Shown: one piece after another, positions 9,197 through 17,650 of the stretch
How the letters are laid out: each line of letters opens with the position of its first letter
Numbering within the stretch: the stretch's first letter is position 1
From: Bacillus sp. FJAT-27916
Lineage (GTDB): Bacteria; Bacillota; Bacilli; Bacillales; Pradoshiaceae
Assembly: GCF_001183965.1 (NCBI RefSeq)
Contig: NZ_LFZV01000001.1
Coordinates: forward strand, 1,487,112-1,551,111
Length of the DNA: 64,000 nt
Direction: 5' to 3'
The notes under the pieces: generated by a model
The model's database searches: none
What the model was told of the DNA's origin: nothing
The model's input: the letters and a program-made list of their open reading frames with translations, nothing else
Position numbers and translations under genes: made by a program

Positions 9197-9859
9197 ATGG
9201 GTTCAAAAATACAGTACGCAGTCATCGGACTAGGCCGATTCGGTGGAGCGGTAACAAGAGAATTGTTCAATATGGGACATGAGGTTTTGGCCATTGATAT
9301 AAATGAAGACCTAGTTCGGGAATATTCCTCCTGTTCCACACATGCCATGATTGCCAACACAACAGATGAAGCGACGATGAAGGCGCTTGGAATCAAGAAC
9401 TTCAATTATGTCATTGTTGCAATCGGTGATGATATTCAGGCTAGCATTCTGACGACGTTGATCTTGAAGGAGATAGGTGTAGAGAATGTATGGGTGAAAG
9501 CCCAGAATGAGTATCATCACAAGGTGCTTGAGAAAATTGGGGCAGACCGCATCATTCATCCGGAGAAGGATATGGGTGTGCGCATTGCCCAACATCTTAT
9601 CTCGCAGCATATTATTGACTATATTGCTCTATCAGAAGAGCATAGCATGATGGAGATTATGGCGACCGACAAGCTTGCTGGGAAAACCCTTGTTGAGGTC
9701 AATATTCGTCAGCGATACAGATGCACGGTTGTCGCCATTTGGCGGAATTCCGACTTAATTATGACACCGCTTCCTGATGAAGTGATTCAAAAGGGGGATG
9801 TCTTGATGATGATAGGCAAGAAATCAGCTCTCACTAAATTTAGTGAAATAGAACTATAG
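9197..9859 (+). CDS. ktrA: Potassium uptake regulatory subunit KtrA/KtrC (RCK domain)
   Basis: This 220-residue cytosolic gating ring subunit has an N-terminal Rossmann RCK_N domain with the nucleotide loop VIGLGRFGGAV, an acidic end of strand two (AIDINED) and the family segment YHHKVLEKIGADRIIHPEKD. The C-terminal half (from about residue 140) is RCK_C, the site where c-di-AMP binds in known KtrA/KtrC. It binds ATP/ADP and gates the KtrB-type channel encoded 15 bases downstream. I chose ATG 9197 because AGGAAG lies eight bases before it; GTG 9188 overlaps that site. KtrA is favoured over KtrC because the B. subtilis operon is ktrAB. Confidence 0.9.
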   Translation: MGSKIQYAVIGLGRFGGAVTRELFNMGHEVLAIDINEDLVREYSSCSTHAMIANTTDEATMKALGIKNFNYVIVAIGDDIQASILTTLILKEIGVENVWVKAQNEYHHKVLEKIGADRIIHPEKDMGVRIAQHLISQHIIDYIALSEEHSMMEIMATDKLAGKTLVEVNIRQRYRCTVVAIWRNSDLIMTPLPDEVIQKGDVLMMIGKKSALTKFSEIEL

Positions 9860-9874
9860 CTCGGGGGAATATCC

Positions 9875-11203
9875 ATGAATCACAGCAAGTGGGAAACCAT
9901 CCAACTCACACCTCCTCAAGTTCTGGCGCTGGGGTTTGCGCTCGTCATTCTTTTGGGAACGGTGCTCTTAAAGCTGCCGATTTCAACGAAGGTGGAAATC
10001 TCTTGGATGGACGCCTTTTTTACAGCCGCATCCGCAACAACGGTGACCGGCTTAAGTGTGATTAATATAGGGACAACACTTTCTGTATTTGGGGAATGTG
10101 TCATGATTGTGATGATGCAGATTGGAGGACTTGGCTTGATGACGTTTGCCATCTTTGTCCTGATCCTTCTCGGTAAGAAAATCGGGCTTAAAGAAAGGCT
10201 CATTGTGCAAGAGTCATTTAACCAAACCTCCATTGGGGGAGTCATTCGTTTGGTGAAGATTTTATTTATTTTCACGATAGCCGTTGAGCTTGCCGGGACT
10301 GTCATCCTTTCGCTGAAATGGATACCAGTGTATGGGGCTGTGAGAGGAGTGTTCTATAGTTTATTCCATTCCGTCTCAGCCTTCAATAATGCGGGTTTTT
10401 CCTTATTTTCCGATAATTTGATGGGTTATTCGCATGATGGCCTTGTTAACTTGGTTATCACGCTGTTGATTATCACGGGAGGACTGGGGTTTACCGTATT
10501 GGTTGATCTGGCAAATAAACGAAACTTCAAGAACTTAAAGCTCCATTCCAAAATCATGCTCATCGGGACATTTGTATTGAATGTGACAGCCATTCTGTTT
10601 TTGTTCCTCCTTGAATATTCGAATGAGGCGACCATTGGCTCTATGCCGCTTGGAGAGAAGCTGTGGGTGTCGTATTTTCAAGGGATTTCCCCGCGTACGG
10701 CTGGATTTAATACGATTGATATTGGCGGGATGACGGATGGATCGCTTCTTCTCATCATGCTTCTCATGTTTATTGGGGCAGGCAGTGCATCTACCGGTTC
10801 TGGAATCAAGGTGACAACCTTTATCGTCATTGTCTGGTCTGTGTTTGCCTACATACGTGGACGGAAGGAGCCGGTCATGTTTGAGCGGACAATCCATCAG
10901 ACGGTTGTTTTTAAGTCATTGGCGGTGATGATGATTGGGCTTTTCTTTGTCTTTTTGACCGCTTTTCTGCTGACCGTCACCGAGGATGCATCATTATCCA
11001 TGATTCTCTTTGAGTCCTTCTCGGCCTTTGGGACAGTGGGGCTTTCCATGGGACTGACGCCTGACTTATCAAATGCCGGCAGGCTCTTGATCATTATTCT
11101 CATGTTTATTGGACGGATTGGTCCGCTCACATTGGCCTTCTCCTTCGCCAGAACAAGGACAGCAAAAATCCGCTATCCGGAGGAAGATATTTTTATCGGA
11201 TAA
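9875..11203 (+). CDS. ktrB: Potassium uptake channel subunit KtrB (TrkH/Ktr family)
   Basis: This 442-residue integral membrane protein has four M1-P-M2 repeats. All four selectivity-filter loops are visible with their key Gly: ATTVTGLS, FNNAGFS, SPRTAGFNT and FGTVGLS. A flexible Gly-rich loop in the third repeat (FIGAGSASTGSGIKV) is the gate in known KtrB. It forms a Na+-dependent K+ uptake system with the upstream KtrA, probably in one transcript (15-base gap, GGGGGAA ribosome site). Length matches the family. A terminator follows immediately. Confidence 0.93.
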   Translation: MNHSKWETIQLTPPQVLALGFALVILLGTVLLKLPISTKVEISWMDAFFTAASATTVTGLSVINIGTTLSVFGECVMIVMMQIGGLGLMTFAIFVLILLGKKIGLKERLIVQESFNQTSIGGVIRLVKILFIFTIAVELAGTVILSLKWIPVYGAVRGVFYSLFHSVSAFNNAGFSLFSDNLMGYSHDGLVNLVITLLIITGGLGFTVLVDLANKRNFKNLKLHSKIMLIGTFVLNVTAILFLFLLEYSNEATIGSMPLGEKLWVSYFQGISPRTAGFNTIDIGGMTDGSLLLIMLLMFIGAGSASTGSGIKVTTFIVIVWSVFAYIRGRKEPVMFERTIHQTVVFKSLAVMMIGLFFVFLTAFLLTVTEDASLSMILFESFSAFGTVGLSMGLTPDLSNAGRLLIIILMFIGRIGPLTLAFSFARTRTAKIRYPEEDIFIG

Positions 11204-11207
11204 TCTG

Positions 11208-11238
11208 ACAGTCAAAGCAATTTGCTTGGCTGTTTTTT
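11208..11238 (+). terminator. Terminator of ktrAB
   Basis: ACAGTCAAAGCAA pairs with TTGCTTGGCTGT (with G-T pairs), then TTTTTT. Confidence 0.83.
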
Positions 11239-11322
11239 ATGCTCGAAAATGATAAGTCCTAATAAAAGGATTAAGAGGAAAATGCAAGGGTAATATACGT
11301 ATAAACGATAAGGGAGGATGAG

Positions 11323-11814
11323 ATGATGAACAACCAATATAATCAAGAAGAAATTGAAAAACTGAGAGATTTAATTAAAGATATCGATACAGCCATGTTT
11401 ACAACAAGCACACCGGAAGGTCTGATTTCACGCCCGATGATGACGCAGGAAGTCGAATTCGATGGGGATCTCTGGTTCTTTACCATGAAGGATACCGAAA
11501 AATACCGTGAGATTCTGCATGAAAGTGACGTGAATGTTTCCTATGCGGGTAAATCCTATGTCTCTGTCAGCGGTAAAGTAGAAGTAGTAGAGGATATGGA
11601 TAAGAAACGCGAGCTTTGGAATAAAGCCTATGAGAAGATGCTGGACACCTCCTATGATGACCCAAACGTTGTCTTGCTCAAGGTAAATGTCCGGTCGGCA
11701 GAATATTGGGAAACAGGAAGCGTGACGAAGAATGCTGTCAACCTATTCAAGAAAATGACAGGCAACGATGAAACTGACCCAGCAGATATGAATAAAACCA
11801 TAAAGTTTCAATAA
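11323..11814 (+). CDS. General-stress-type pyridoxamine 5'-phosphate oxidase-like flavin-binding protein
   Basis: At 163 residues it has the split-barrel fold of the general stress protein 26 family (such as YdaG): TAMFTTSTPEGLISRPMM near the N-terminus, then DGDLWFFTMKDTEKYREI, SYAGKSYVSVSGKVEVV and a LLKVNVRSAEYWE strand. The family binds FMN/FAD or F420-like cofactors and is often sigma-B induced; no clear sigma-B promoter is claimed here. ATG 11323 and 11326 both fit the GGGAGG ribosome site. Its terminator appears to be split by the IS3-family element that starts about 30 bases downstream. Confidence 0.82.
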   Translation: MMNNQYNQEEIEKLRDLIKDIDTAMFTTSTPEGLISRPMMTQEVEFDGDLWFFTMKDTEKYREILHESDVNVSYAGKSYVSVSGKVEVVEDMDKKRELWNKAYEKMLDTSYDDPNVVLLKVNVRSAEYWETGSVTKNAVNLFKKMTGNDETDPADMNKTIKFQ

Positions 11815-11878
11815 ATAAATGAAAAAGGGGCCGTGCTCACCTCAGAGGGTAGTGACCCCTAAAAGTTAGAATGTTTTA

Positions 11879-12802
11879 TTAAGCAGCTGATTGGCTGGTT
11901 TGAGTTCGGTATTGTACGGGACTTAAACCGGCCAATTTTTGCTTAATGCGTTCATTGTTATAGTAATCGATGTACTCTTCGATCTTTTGTTTTAGCTCAT
12001 CATATGAGACTAATTTTTCCCCATAATACATCTCCTGTTTTAAAATCCCAAAGAAGTTTTCCATCGCCGCATTATCTGCACAAGTGGCCTTTCTCGACAT
12101 ACTCTGAAAAATGTTATTCTGCCTCAATGTATGGACCCATTTGTTGTGCTGGTAATGCCATCCCTGATCTGAATGGATGGTAGTTCGAAAGTTCGCTTCC
12201 TTTTTAATGACTTCTAATGCTTGATTTAGTGGTTCTATAACGAAATTTAATGTTGGTCTTTTTGACATTCCAAACGAGATGATTTCGCCATTGTATAAAT
12301 CTAGAATAGGGCTTAAGTAGAGCTTCTCTTCTCCAACACATTTAAATTCAGTCACATCTGTGACGAGTTTCTGTAGACGAATAGGCGTATGGAACCTGCG
12401 GTTCAACCGATTTTTGGCTATCCTGCCTACTTGACCTTTATAGGAGTTATAGCGAGATTTACGGGTGAATTTGACACACTTTAAGCCTAACTCCTTCATA
12501 ATTCGCTGAACCTTTTTATGATTGATGACATAACCTTGTGTTCGTAATGCCAAATAAATGCGACGGTATCCGTATTTTCCCTCGTGCTTCTGAAAAAGTT
12601 CTGAAATGATGGTCGTCCATCCTTTATCAGGGTCTTCTTTCTTCAGTTGTTGGATGTGATAATGATACGTTGATTCAGGAATACCAACTACTCCAAGTAC
12701 ATCTTTTAATCGGAATCCTTCTTCTTTGAGCCCGAATGCCAGTGCTGCTTGTGCTTTGCGAGGAAGGCATCCGGATTCTCCTGAAAAGCTTTTAACTTTT
12801 TT
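11879..12802 (-). CDS. IS3-family transposase OrfB (made as OrfAB by -1 frameshifting)
   Basis: This is the DDE integrase part. From the frameshift site at 12802 the frame is open for 307 codons: an HTH_21-like region (FRLKDVLGVVGIPESTYHYH, then KYGYRRIYLAL) and the rve catalytic core with VTDVTEFKC (Asp), IHSDQGWHYQ (Asp) and NAAMENFFGILKQEMYY (Glu). The C-terminus (YNNERIKQKLAGLSPVQYR) is typical of the IS150 group. The internal ATG at 12553 gives only 224 residues and cuts the HTH part, so it is not the functional start. A frameshifted OrfAB would be about 465 residues. Confidence 0.9.
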   Translation of the reverse strand, partial: KKVKSFSGESGCLPRKAQAALAFGLKEEGFRLKDVLGVVGIPESTYHYHIQQLKKEDPDKGWTTIISELFQKHEGKYGYRRIYLALRTQGYVINHKKVQRIMKELGLKCVKFTRKSRYNSYKGQVGRIAKNRLNRRFHTPIRLQKLVTDVTEFKCVGEEKLYLSPILDLYNGEIISFGMSKRPTLNFVIEPLNQALEVIKKEANFRTTIHSDQGWHYQHNKWVHTLRQNNIFQSMSRKATCADNAAMENFFGILKQEMYYGEKLVSYDELKQKIEEYIDYYNNERIKQKLAGLSPVQYRTQTSQSAA

Positions 12803-13275
12803 AAATAAGCGTTCTCTAAACGAAGAAGTTCATTTTCACGTTCTAATTGTTCTTCACGAGATAATGATTTCGCTTGCTTTCCTCTTTCTGATTTCGCCTT
12901 TCGATTTTTAGACATAGGAGGCCGTCCTTTCGCTTTTTCTATCAGGCCTTCGATACCTTCTTCCGAAAATTTTCTGTTCCAAGTCGCAATCAAGCTAGGA
13001 TTATTTAGTTTAAATCTAATCGCTGTATCTTGGTAAGAAGCACCTGTTTGTTTCATAAAGTGTAATACATCGATTTTAAATTGAACAGGAATAACTTGTT
13101 TGGACTGTTTTCTTCGCAATCCATCTTCTCCAAAGGCTTCATAAGCACGTACCCAGCGTTGGATTTGTGAATGACTGGGTATGCCGTGTTTTTTCGCCAA
13201 CGATACACTTCCTAAAGAACCTTCTAAATACTCTTTGACAACTTTTAATTTAAATTCCTCACTATATTTCCCCAT
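12706..13275 (-). CDS. IS3-family transposase OrfA (helix-turn-helix protein)
   Basis: At 189 residues it contains two helix-turn-helix stretches (KYSEEFKLKVVKEYLEGSLG with HGIPSHSQIQRWVRAY, and ASYQDTAIRFKLNNPSLIAT) followed by a basic linker and a leucine-zipper-like helix (LERENELLRLENAYLKKLK), all typical of IS150-group OrfA. It binds the IS ends. The slippery heptamer A-AAA-AAG lies in frame at its LKK codons. ATG 13275 (MGKYSEEF) is preferred; the upstream frame to 13290 lies in the terminal repeat. Confidence 0.9.
   Translation of the reverse strand: MGKYSEEFKLKVVKEYLEGSLGSVSLAKKHGIPSHSQIQRWVRAYEAFGEDGLRRKQSKQVIPVQFKIDVLHFMKQTGASYQDTAIRFKLNNPSLIATWNRKFSEEGIEGLIEKAKGRPPMSKNRKAKSERGKQAKSLSREEQLERENELLRLENAYLKKLKAFQENPDAFLAKHKQHWHSGSKKKDSD
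12796..12802 (-). promoter_or_regulatory. -1 programmed ribosomal frameshift heptamer A-AAA-AAG
   Basis: On the minus strand the orfA codons TTA AAA AAG contain A AAA AAG in exactly the X XXY YYZ phase. Slipping back one base puts the ribosome into the orfB frame, which is then open to 11879. This is the established control signal for IS3-family OrfAB production. Confidence 0.85.
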
Positions 13276-13352
13276 ATAAAAACACCCCAAAAGTTAGCTT
13301 TTTTACTCTAACTTTTGGGGTGCAGCACCGAGCCGGCCACTTTTTTGCACCC

Positions 13353-13387
13353 AAAAAAATCCCTCCAAGCCCTGGTGGGGAGGAGGG
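13353..13387 (-). terminator. Terminator of xylR
   Basis: On the minus strand CCCTCC and GGAGGG form the outer stem, with an inner CCC/GGG pairing, followed by ATTTTTTT. Confidence 0.75.
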
Positions 13388-13441
13388 TTCCAAAGAATGG
13401 AGAATGCTGCGATGACTGTTACATCATATATATCGACGGTT

Positions 13442-14623
13442 TTAGTATGCATTTACACTTTTTTTGTGTAAATCAATGGATAAAAAATGTTCTGCCCCAT
13501 GTGCGGCTGCCCCTAATGCGGCGGAATAGACTGATAGATTGGAAAAAACAATCTGCAAATCAGTTTGGTTGTTTTTCAGGCTTCGTTCCTTTACGTTTGC
13601 CAGAATGGATTCTATCAGCAAATCTTTCGCCATTGCGAGCCGATTGCCGATGATGATCTTCTCAGGATTAAAGGTATTGGCGATATTCGTCATCCCAATT
13701 CCGAGAAAGGTTCCGACCTCCTCAAATAGAGGCTTCGTTTGGCGATTGGTGTCACATAACTCAATCAAATCCTCAAGGGAGAGGTCTTCTTGATTTGGAT
13801 GGATGGCCTCTGCCTTTGTCAGCAGGGCGCGCTCTGAGGCGTATAATTCCCAGCAGCCCTTATTCCCGCATGGACAAGGAAGTCCGTCATATTGAATGGA
13901 CATATGGCCCATTTCACCAGATATCCCGTTTGCCCCCTTAAAGAGCTGCCCATTCAAGATAAATCCAGCCCCAATCCCAATTCCGGCACTGACATAGACC
14001 ATATTGTCGCAATCCTGGCCGGCACCGAGGATTTTTTCGGCATAAGCCCCTGCGTTAGCCTCGTTCTCAATAATGACGGGAATGGAGAAGGCTGCCTCGA
14101 TTTCCTTCCTGAGATTCTTGTACTCCCAGCCAAGGTTCGGGGCAAGCAGGATATCTCCCTCATTATCCACAATTCCAGGAATCCCAATCCCGATTCCGAC
14201 GACGCCATAAGGGCTTTCTGGAACGGATTGATGAAGGTCCTTGATCATAGAGATGATTCTTCCGACAGCTGCTTGATAATCCTTGTTGTCTGTTTTCTGT
14301 TTCTCCTTACGTATGATATCGCCATTTAACGTAGTTAAGATGCCTAGTATGTAATTGACGCCGACATCGATGCCAATCGTATAGCCGGCCCGGTCATTAA
14401 ACAGAAGCATGACAGGTCTTCTGCCGCCGCTTGATTCCCCAGGACCTGATTCTACACATAACTTCTCCTCAAGCAATTCGTTCACTAAGGAGGAGATGGT
14501 GCCTTTCGTCAACCCGAGTGTTTGGGATAAGTCGGCTCGTGAGATTGGTGCTTTATCACGTATGGCTTGCAGGATGATTTGTTTATTGTTCAGCTTAACG
14601 ACTTGCTGATTCCACTTCATCAT
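13442..14623 (-). CDS. xylR: Xylose-responsive transcriptional repressor XylR (ROK family)
   Basis: The protein is 393 residues. An N-terminal winged helix (ISRADLSQTLGLTKGTISSLV, residues about 26-46) is joined to a ROK sugar-kinase-like domain with the ATP-loop relic GIDVGVNYILG and the zinc cluster PCPCGNKGCWELYAS. It is divergent from xylA-xylB-transporter, and a perfect inverted repeat lies between them. In Bacillus XylR this domain binds xylose and releases the operator. The ATG pair at 14623/14620 follows GGAGAGG. Confidence 0.94.
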   Translation of the reverse strand: MMKWNQQVVKLNNKQIILQAIRDKAPISRADLSQTLGLTKGTISSLVNELLEEKLCVESGPGESSGGRRPVMLLFNDRAGYTIGIDVGVNYILGILTTLNGDIIRKEKQKTDNKDYQAAVGRIISMIKDLHQSVPESPYGVVGIGIGIPGIVDNEGDILLAPNLGWEYKNLRKEIEAAFSIPVIIENEANAGAYAEKILGAGQDCDNMVYVSAGIGIGAGFILNGQLFKGANGISGEMGHMSIQYDGLPCPCGNKGCWELYASERALLTKAEAIHPNQEDLSLEDLIELCDTNRQTKPLFEEVGTFLGIGMTNIANTFNPEKIIIGNRLAMAKDLLIESILANVKERSLKNNQTDLQIVFSNLSVYSAALGAAAHGAEHFLSIDLHKKSVNAY

Positions 14624-14679
14624 TTCCTCTCCTTCATATACTCGCTACTCTTATTTATACCATAAGTGCAACGATTTGA

Positions 14680-14714
14680 AAAACTTTGTTTATTCGTTAG
14701 ACAAACAAAGTTTT
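14680..14714. promoter_or_regulatory. XylR operator between xylR and xylA
   Basis: Inverted arms AAAACTTTGTTT (14680-14691) and AAACAAAGTTTT (14703-14714) are perfect complements separated by 11 bases, fitting the Bacillus xyl operator type. The right half overlaps the xylA -35 region, so bound XylR would block the polymerase. Confidence 0.88.
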
Positions 14715-14726
14715 CCATGCTACAAT
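14698..14726 (+). promoter_or_regulatory. xylA promoter (sigma-A type)
   Basis: -35 TAGACA (14698-14703), a 17-base spacer and -10 TACAAT (14721-14726) each match five of six consensus positions. The -35 lies in the operator. Confidence 0.78.
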
Positions 14727-14738
14727 TTCCTTGTGAGT

Positions 14739-14752
14739 TGTAAACGATTACA
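14739..14752. promoter_or_regulatory. Catabolite-responsive element (cre) for CcpA
   Basis: TGTAAACGATTACA fits the cre consensus with the central CG and lies just downstream of the xylA -10, a roadblock position for glucose repression. Confidence 0.8.
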
Positions 14753-14773
14753 TAGATTTTCAAGGAGGAAGAA

Positions 14774-16096
14774 ATGATGAGCTATTTCTCAAATGTACAG
14801 AAGATTCAATATGAAGGGCCAAACAGTCAAAATGATTTTTCATTCCGTTATTATAATCCGAACGAGCAAGTAAATGGTCAGACGATGGAGGAACTGCTTC
14901 GTTTCGCTGTGTCTTATTGGCATACCTTTACGGCTGAGGGCACCGATCCATTCGGTCAGGCAACAATGAAGAGACCATACAACCATTTAACTGGATTAGA
15001 TCTTGCGAAGGCACGTGTCGAAGCATCATTTGAATTCTACGAAAAATTGCAGGCGCCATTCTTCTGCTTCCATGATGTCGATATTGCACCGGAAGGAACA
15101 TCCTTAGCTGAGACGAACAAGAATCTTGATGTGATTGTTGCCATGATCAAGGATTATATGAAGACGAGCAAAACAAAGCTTCTTTGGAACACGGCGAATA
15201 TGTTCTCTCATCCTCGCTGGGTGCATGGTGCAGGTACAGCCCCGAATGCAGATGTGTTTGCCTATGCAGCAGCTAAGGTGAAGAAGGGTCTTGAAGTCGG
15301 TAAAGAGCTTGGTGCGCAGAACTATGTGTTCTGGGGCGGTCGTGAAGGCTATGAGACTTTATTAAATACAAATATGAAGCTCGAACTCGATAATCTGGCA
15401 CGCTTGTTCCATATGGCGGTTGATTACGCGAAAGAAATCGGCTTTGATGCCCAGTTCTTGATTGAGCCAAAACCGAAGGAGCCGACAAAGCACCAATATG
15501 ATTATGATGTGGCGACAGCTCTATCATTCTTGCAGGCTTATGATTTAGCTGATTCCTTTAAGTTTAATATAGAAGCAAACCATGCAACCTTGGCTGGCCA
15601 TACATTCGAGCATGAATTACGCGTTGCGCGCATTCATGGCATGCTAGGTTCTGTGGATGCAAACCAAGGGGATCCGCTTCTTGGCTGGGATACGGACGAA
15701 TTCCCAACAGACTTGTACTCTACGACATTAGCGATGTATGAAATTATTAAGAACGGCGGACTTGGCAGAGGCGGTCTGAACTTTGATGCGAAGGTAAGAA
15801 GGGGCTCCTTTGATCCGGAAGATTTATTCCACGCTCATATTGCCGGTATGGACAGCTTCGCGATTGGTGCCAAGGTTGCTCAGAAACTAATTGATGACAA
15901 GGTTCTTGAGAATTTCATTGATAACCGTTACAGCAGCTTCAAAGATGGAATCGGCCTTGAAATCGTTGAAGGAAAAGCTGATTTGAAATCATTGGAGCAG
16001 TATGCACTCGGTCTTGGCGAAATCAAAAATCAATCCGGCAGACAGGAACAACTAAGAGCCATCGTTAATTCTTACTTACTTGATATTCTTCGCTAA
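14774..16096 (+). CDS. xylA: Xylose isomerase XylA
   Basis: It converts D-xylose to D-xylulose in the cytosol. At 440 residues it has the long-type (class II) length. Visible family motifs include [33 protein letters not shown] with the metal-binding Glu, the [18 protein letters not shown] block and [18 protein letters not shown] with metal-binding Asp residues. It is the first gene of the xyl operon, with an AAGGAGGAAG ribosome site before the tandem ATG codons 14774/14777. Control is by the XylR operator and cre upstream; xylB follows after 26 bases. Confidence 0.96.
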   Translation: MMSYFSNVQKIQYEGPNSQNDFSFRYYNPNEQVNGQTMEELLRFAVSYWHTFTAEGTDPFGQATMKRPYNHLTGLDLAKARVEASFEFYEKLQAPFFCFHDVDIAPEGTSLAETNKNLDVIVAMIKDYMKTSKTKLLWNTANMFSHPRWVHGAGTAPNADVFAYAAAKVKKGLEVGKELGAQNYVFWGGREGYETLLNTNMKLELDNLARLFHMAVDYAKEIGFDAQFLIEPKPKEPTKHQYDYDVATALSFLQAYDLADSFKFNIEANHATLAGHTFEHELRVARIHGMLGSVDANQGDPLLGWDTDEFPTDLYSTTLAMYEIIKNGGLGRGGLNFDAKVRRGSFDPEDLFHAHIAGMDSFAIGAKVAQKLIDDKVLENFIDNRYSSFKDGIGLEIVEGKADLKSLEQYALGLGEIKNQSGRQEQLRAIVNSYLLDILR

Positions 16097-16122
16097 TGGA
16101 CAAGGCAGGAGGGAGCCGGACA

Positions 16123-17619
16123 ATGAAGTACGTAATTGGAATCGATCTTGGAACGAGCTCGGTCAAGGCCTTGCTTGTCAATGAACTTGGAGAGGTTTCT
16201 TTAGAGGTATCAAAGCCTTATCCTCTTTATCATCCAAAGCCGGGATATAGCGAGCAATCGCCGGAGGATTGGGTAAAGCAGACGAAAGAGGCACTGGCTG
16301 AGCTTATCGAGCGTTTTGACGGCGAGCCTGGCGATATAGCCGGAATCAGCTTTTCCGGGCAGATGCACGGACTTGTTCTCCTTGATGAGGAGTATGAGGT
16401 TCTCCGCCCGGCCATCCTCTGGAATGATACAAGAACGACAAAGCAATGTGAGGAAATCTACGAGACGGCAGGGAAGGAGAGAATTCTCTCCATTACGAAA
16501 AACCCTGCTTTGGAGGGATTCACCCTGCCGAAGCTTCTCTGGGTGAAGGAGCATGAACCAGCACTGTTTGAGAAGGCAGCGGTGTTTATGCTGCCAAAGG
16601 ATTATGTCCGTTTCAAAATGACCGGCACGATTCACAGTGAATATTCCGATGCGGCTGGTACGCTGCTGCTGGATGTGCCGAATAAGAAGTGGAGCAAGGA
16701 GATTTGTGGGATCTTCGGGATAAAGGAAAGTCTCTGTCCGCCATTACTGGAATCTCACGGGCTTGCCGGTACATTGACTGCCGCTTTCGCAGCAAGCACT
16801 GGGCTCTCACCTGAAACGAAGGTGTTCGCCGGTGGAGCGGATAATGCGTGCGGCGCCATTGGAGCGAATATCCTTGCAAAAGGCGCAACCCTATGCAGCA
16901 TCGGTACTTCCGGAGTCATTCTTTCCTATGAGGCAGAGAAGGATCTTGATTTCGGCGGAGTCGTCCATTATTTCAATCATGGGAAGGAAGATGCCTTCTA
17001 TACAATGGGGGTAACTTTATCCGCCGGTCACTCGCTCAGCTGGTTCAAGGAGCAGTTTGCCAAAGAGGAGACGATGGAGCAATTGCTTGAAGGTGTAGGA
17101 GACATTCCGCCTGGAGCACATGGACTTCTCTTTGCTCCATACTTAACAGGTGAGCGGACGCCGCATCCGGATGCGATGATTCGTGCAAGCTTCATCGGCC
17201 TTGATGCGACACATACGAGAACAGATTTGGCTCGGGCTGTCATGGAGGGCATCACGTTCTCTCTGAATGAATCGATTGAGATTTTCCGGGAGAAGGGAAA
17301 AGAAATCGATACCATCGTCTCCATTGGCGGAGGAGCCAAGAATCCCGCATGGCTGCAAATGCAGGCCGATATCTTCCAGGCTAAAGTCGTGACCTTGAGA
17401 GGAGAGCAGGGACCTGCGCTTGGAGCGGCTATTCTGGCTGCCTATGGAAGCGGGATCTTTGCCAGCTTAGAGGAATGTGCAAAAGTGTTCACCTCCTATA
17501 AGGATGAGTATGTCCCAAATCCTGAAAGGTCGGAACAATACCGCAAGCTATATGCGCTCTATCAGAAGGTTTACCCGCAAACGAGGGAATTGTGTAAGGG
17601 GTTAATGGAATTTCGTTAA
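16123..17619 (+). CDS. xylB: Xylulokinase XylB
   Basis: This FGGY-family kinase phosphorylates D-xylulose to xylulose 5-phosphate for the pentose phosphate pathway. The 498 residues show the N-terminal phosphate loop IGIDLGTSSVKALL, the substrate motif SFSGQMHGLV, the Asp in AGGADNACGAIG, the second nucleotide motif IVSIGGGAKNPAWLQMQADI and LRGEQGPALGAAILAAYG. I chose ATG 16123 because AGGAGGG is nine bases upstream; the frame reaches back to 16096 without a ribosome site of its own. Confidence 0.95.
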   Translation: MKYVIGIDLGTSSVKALLVNELGEVSLEVSKPYPLYHPKPGYSEQSPEDWVKQTKEALAELIERFDGEPGDIAGISFSGQMHGLVLLDEEYEVLRPAILWNDTRTTKQCEEIYETAGKERILSITKNPALEGFTLPKLLWVKEHEPALFEKAAVFMLPKDYVRFKMTGTIHSEYSDAAGTLLLDVPNKKWSKEICGIFGIKESLCPPLLESHGLAGTLTAAFAASTGLSPETKVFAGGADNACGAIGANILAKGATLCSIGTSGVILSYEAEKDLDFGGVVHYFNHGKEDAFYTMGVTLSAGHSLSWFKEQFAKEETMEQLLEGVGDIPPGAHGLLFAPYLTGERTPHPDAMIRASFIGLDATHTRTDLARAVMEGITFSLNESIEIFREKGKEIDTIVSIGGGAKNPAWLQMQADIFQAKVVTLRGEQGPALGAAILAAYGSGIFASLEECAKVFTSYKDEYVPNPERSEQYRKLYALYQKVYPQTRELCKGLMEFR

Positions 17620-17650
17620 GGTTCAGGCAGAATAAAGGGGATGGACAATC

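Larger units (their letters stand above)
11842..13325 (-). mobile_element. IS3-family (IS150-like) insertion sequence, apparently intact
   Basis: The subterminal inverted repeats are TGACCCCTAAAAGTTAGA at 11853 and, on the other strand, TGCACCCCAAAAGTTAGA ending at 13324. The element carries orfA and a -1 overlapping orfB. CACC is present at 11838-11841 and 13326-13329 and could be a 4-bp target duplication. In that case the left end extends 11 bases beyond the repeat, so the exact left boundary (11842 or 11853) is uncertain. Removing 11842-13325 plus one CACC would restore a compact hairpin. Confidence 0.87.

Noticed and set aside
11879-12553. Standalone 224-residue OrfB transposase
   Set aside because: The frame is open back to the slippery site at 12802 and the upstream part carries conserved HTH residues, so this start is internal.
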